Shown here piece after piece: positions 8,134-11,242 of a stretch of 11,242 nt of DNA. The DNA lies in NCBI GenBank assembly GCA_024196135.1, contig JAMQCK010001169.1:1-11242 (forward strand), in the 5' to 3' direction. How positions within the stretch are numbered: the first letter of the stretch is position 1; every line of letters starts with the position of its first letter. The DNA is from Pleurotus ostreatus/Saccharomyces cerevisiae fusant. Taxonomy: Eukaryota > Opisthokonta. The position numbers and the translations under genes were made by a program. The notes below the pieces were generated by a model. The model did no database searches, was not told the origin of the DNA, and saw nothing but the letters and a program-made list of their open reading frames with translations.

Positions 8134-9375
8134 ATGAGCAGCACACCTCTAGAGGTGTTGGGCCTCATCTTCGACGAGATGGCGGCCGGCGAGGACAAGT
8201 TCGAGGTGGCGGCAATGTTGGTGCGAAGCATAGCGAGGGTATGCCGTCAGTGGCTGGCTGCCCTGCAGACCGCTTCGCATCACTGGACGCACATATCGCC
8301 CATCATCCTGATGCCTATATCCCGGGACGACATCGTCGCGCGCGTCAACTGGCAGATCGAAGCCCATGTAAATGGATCGCGCGGTCGTTTGCTCCACCTT
8401 CGGTGGAGGTACGAGCTGACGCCATTTCTGATGAAGCACTTCCTGAGGTGGAAGGACCGCTGGGCTTCTGTGGTGTTCGAACGCCGGTGCATAATTCCCC
8501 AGCAATATCCTTTTGCTAGAGGAGGTCTCTACTACATGATGGGCCACGATCCCTGTCCAAACATGACACGCCTCTGCGTACGCATAATTGGAGCCGACAT
8601 TGCGCGGTACAGCAACGTGTTCGACAACTCTGCCCCCCGAGGGCTCGCGCAGCTGGTCCCCCAGCCCACACGGCTAACGTCCCTGGAGATTTCGCTGTCC
8701 GTCGGAGCTCGGGTGCGCTCACACGTGGTGGCTGACATGCTGCGCCGGTGCGCTTCCACATTGGAGAATCTGAAGTTGGACGTCCCTATGACCTACTCAC
8801 TCCCTCCGAGGACCATCACGCTCGCTCGGCTGCGCACGCTGCACATCTGTGGAGACAGCGGCAGACTGCTCCAGTGGACGGTACTGCCAGGCGTGGAGGA
8901 AATACGGTTGGAGCGCATCACCAACAGCCACAGCTCGGACCTTTGGAACTGTTTCTGGGACGGCCTACGAAAAGGAACCATAGGAGCGGGGTCGATCCAG
9001 GCGATGGCTCTCATCAATGCAATGTGGGACTACGGGCCCGAGATGCGGAGCTCGATAGACGTGACGAAGAACGTGAAGCAGCTGACCATGGTGTGCGATG
9101 GGGATGGGCAGGAAGGAGACTTATGCTGGCGTGCGGCGCTCAGGGTCCTACAGGAATTGGCGACCAGTCTCGAGATGTGGCCATTGCTCGAAAGGGTCAG
9201 CCTGATTGGTGGATGGCGAGCGGCTTCCCCAGCTGCGCAAAGCCGCCTGCTGGGCCTGCTACACGCGAAGGGACGTGCGCGCCTGCGCCATCTGACTACA
9301 GATGTCTCCATAGATGGAGCTGGGGTGGACGTATACGAGAGGATAGGGACAGAAGGGTGGCACGGGCTGGACTAG
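8134..9375 (+). CDS. F-box-like protein, copy 1 of a tandem pair
   Basis: A 413-residue protein from one exon. F-box proteins link a substrate to the SCF ubiquitin ligase through Skp1. Residues about 5-50 look like an F-box: PLEVLGLIFDEM, then IARVCRQWLAAL, then a Trp-containing HHWTHISP. The order of Leu/Ile, Val-Cys-x-x-Trp and a final Trp follows the fungal F-box-like pattern. The remainder has loosely spaced leucine-rich segments (LTSLEISLSV, LENLKLDV, RLRTLHICG, VEEIRLERI), as in degenerate LRR F-box proteins. I chose the ATG at 8134 because it aligns with the start of the downstream paralogue; an upstream in-frame start at 8074 would add a 20-residue basic stretch with a Lys run. It is the upstream member of a same-strand pair, and shares a short divergent promoter with the gene ending at 6754. 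The substrate is unknown. Confidence 0.82.
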   Translation: MSSTPLEVLGLIFDEMAAGEDKFEVAAMLVRSIARVCRQWLAALQTASHHWTHISPIILMPISRDDIVARVNWQIEAHVNGSRGRLLHLRWRYELTPFLMKHFLRWKDRWASVVFERRCIIPQQYPFARGGLYYMMGHDPCPNMTRLCVRIIGADIARYSNVFDNSAPRGLAQLVPQPTRLTSLEISLSVGARVRSHVVADMLRRCASTLENLKLDVPMTYSLPPRTITLARLRTLHICGDSGRLLQWTVLPGVEEIRLERITNSHSSDLWNCFWDGLRKGTIGAGSIQAMALINAMWDYGPEMRSSIDVTKNVKQLTMVCDGDGQEGDLCWRAALRVLQELATSLEMWPLLERVSLIGGWRAASPAAQSRLLGLLHAKGRARLRHLTTDVSIDGAGVDVYERIGTEGWHGLD

Positions 9376-9614
9376 CCCTTGATGTGTAGTGAATAGATGG
9401 TTTTTAGGGGGGATGGGAATGATTGGACCACGATACAGACAAGCGCATGCGTGAAGAGGGAAGCATGACGTAGCCTAAGAAATCGGGCAAATAGAATGAG
9501 CACCCGGAAGGTTCCATGTACATGAAGATAAGAACGCGTGACGAGGTTGATGGGTGGGGGGGTGATAATGCGAGAGTGTGACAATGTTGGGGAAAGCCTC
9601 CTGTTCCTAACCTA

Positions 9615-11003
9615 ATGACAACATCGAAAGGTGAGTGGATACGCGGCTGGTGGGGAACAAGGCTTTGACGAAGGGTAGACATTACCAGCACCGTTCCGGA
9701 CGATATCTTTGCGCTCATATGGCGTCAGATGGTGGTGGAAGACGACCCGTTCGCCGTGCCCGCAATACTGTCCAGGACGTTGGCCCGGGTGTGCAGGTCG
9801 TGGAACGACCGCCTTGGAGTGGATGCCTTGCTCTGGAGCAGCGTCTCGCCAGCGACGGGTCTGAGGAAAGAACTCTCCGACGACGACCGAGAAATGCGGG
9901 TAAAATATCAATTTGCGGCATTGAAGAAACACTCGCGCGACGTTGGACTGCACCTCCGGCTGGCGCAAGAGGATGTACCGCTGCTGCGGCCCTACCTCCT
10001 GGACCTGGCGGACCGTTGGGTGTCCATCGTGACGGACGCGCAGACGTGGGGAGACCCCAGCGAGCTCACCAGACTCTCTGGCCACAGGCGACTACGCCAA
10101 CCACTGCTGCCCGCCCTGCGATGCTTGCGGCTGTGCATGACGGATGGAGGGAGAGCGACCGACTTTGATCTGCTGCGGTACGGAGCCGCTGTGGAGGAGC
10201 TCGATCTGTACATTGAACGGCAGAATAATCATCTGCCGGGCCAAGATCAGATGGTTGGTCGCAGGGACGTGCCCGTGCCCGCGACACTGACGTCGCTCGC
10301 TCTGGCGGTGGCTGAGGGGGTGAAGTTCGGCACAACAATCCTCGGTCGGGTCCTCCAGAGCTGCAGCGCAAGACTGGAGAGGTTGGAGATCAGATTGGCC
10401 ACTACAGACGACACGATGGTGGTAACTGAGCTGCCGAAGCTCCGAGAGTTGAAGGTTCACGGCCCAGCATGCTCGCTGCTCCGGGTGCTGCAGGTGAACG
10501 CGTTGGAGGTCCTATGGATTCACCAAGACCGCGACATGAGTAACAGTGAGTTATCGCTGTTGCTCTGGGCGCTGGTAAAGAACAAGATCTCGGGAAGCAA
10601 ATTGCGACGCCTGCAGCTGACAAACGCAGGAGCCACAAGCCGTCTCGAGTGCATAAGATGCTTCGCAGGTATCTTTGACTACACGCCGAACCTGGAGCAG
10701 CTGGCGCTGGCCTACACCGAGTACGACACCTACCGTCCTGTCTGCAACGCGGGTCTCTCGGTGATAGCTCTGGGAAGGGAAGTGCGCCTGCCACACCTGA
10801 AAAGGCTGGTATTGGCGCGCGGAATGTGTAGGCGAGACGAGCATACCCGGAACATACTGGAAAGGCTCCTGCGCGGAAGGAGGGGAAGCAACCTGCATGT
10901 CGTGTCCGACGTACTTGTACGGTATGCAGGTGAAGAAAACATGTGTACGTACACGCTGATGGACGATGTGTCCATGCAGCGCTGTCTGGTGGATGATATG
11001 TAA
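9615..11003 (+). CDS. F-box-like protein, copy 2 of a tandem pair, with one small intron
   Basis: Exons 9615-9630 and 9679-11003 give 446 residues. The 48-base intron 9631-9678 (donor GTGAGT, acceptor GGGTAG) is needed because the F-box frame runs upstream of its first in-frame ATG (9729) with no start. Using it restores VPDDIFALIWRQMVVEDD and then LARVCRSWNDRL and LLWSSV, a full F-box at residues about 11-62. Starting at 9729 would lose half of the F-box. The body carries leucine-rich segments (LPALRCLRLCM, VEELDLYIE, LTSLALAVAE, LERLEIRLA, LPKLRELKVHG, LRRLQLTN, LEQLALAY, LKRLVLARG), clearer than in copy 1. Copies 1 and 2 match well in the F-box (both have ARVCRxW) but only weakly afterwards, so the duplication is old or the target-binding part evolves fast. 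It probably acts as an SCF substrate adaptor; the target is unknown. Confidence 0.83.
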
Positions 11004-11242
11004 ATATTGTAATGGACTTGGCTAGGCGGGACGACATGACAGACAGTGCAGCGCGTACACCAAATGTGTGGACTAGGCCAATGAGGTACGGCTGGCCAAT
11101 GACCTGGAGGGGATGGCTCAAAGGGCAAGCAGCGAGAGTGAGACCGGCCGTGGGCGAGACGTCGTCAACTATGTGGCGTTTTGTTTTTCAAATGATGGAG
11201 TCTGGTACATATGATGGGAAAAACACATGCCTATTGCGGTCC
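11004..11242. other. Right flank, no gene recognised
   Basis: The last 239 bases follow the stop of the second F-box-like gene. They contain no motif or coding segment I can support and probably hold its 3' untranslated region. The minus-strand open frames here are antisense shadows of the F-box gene. Confidence 0.45.

Noticed and set aside
10402..11128. Long minus-strand open frames opposite the second F-box-like gene
   Set aside because: They are antisense to a well-supported LRR-type coding frame and have no motif of their own.
1..11242. CRISPR array, operon or prophage
   Set aside because: Introns throughout, telomere repeats and monocistronic spacing show a eukaryotic nuclear chromosome; no spaced identical repeats of the CRISPR kind exist.

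Overview
The window is a chromosome end from a fungus. Bases 1-203 are an unbroken run of CCCTAA (TTAGGG on the other strand), and the genes beyond it carry many introns of about 40-80 bases with GTRNGT-type donors and CTAAC/CTGAC-type branch sites close to the acceptor. This, with the moderately high GC content, suggests a basidiomycete; I cannot name the genus. No bacterial, viral, tRNA or rRNA feature is visible.

Moving inward from the telomere: about 440 bases with no recognisable gene; a plus-strand Ulp1-like (peptidase C48) SUMO-protease-type gene (about 645-2621) rebuilt from seven exons, with a complete His/Asp/Gln/Cys set; a spacer with a 10/11-bp minisatellite (2820-2983); a minus-strand WRN/RNase D-type DEDDy 3'-5' exonuclease gene (4258 to about 3035); its upstream region, which holds a TATA-like site and two identical palindromes in a 56-bp tandem repeat (4365-4470); a minus-strand gene for an unrecognised protein with an acidic 38-residue tandem repeat (5921-4777); a doubtful minus-strand segment (6540-5993); a second unrecognised minus-strand gene with a disordered acidic tail (7936-6754); then, across a short divergent promoter, two tandem plus-strand F-box-like paralogues (8134-9375 and 9615-11003).

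The exon models come from in-frame joins at GT/AG sites, read by eye. The strongest check is that joining exons restores family motifs that no single reading frame contains: the Ulp1 catalytic blocks and the exonuclease Exo I, II and III blocks. The least certain parts are the 5' end of the Ulp1-like gene, the 3' end of the exonuclease gene, and everything between 5922 and 6560.

The layout is a typical fast-evolving subtelomere: a SUMO-pathway protease, a RecQ/WRN-type exonuclease domain and substrate-adaptor-like F-box proteins, separated by repeats. A shared role in chromosome-end maintenance is possible but is only inference from position.
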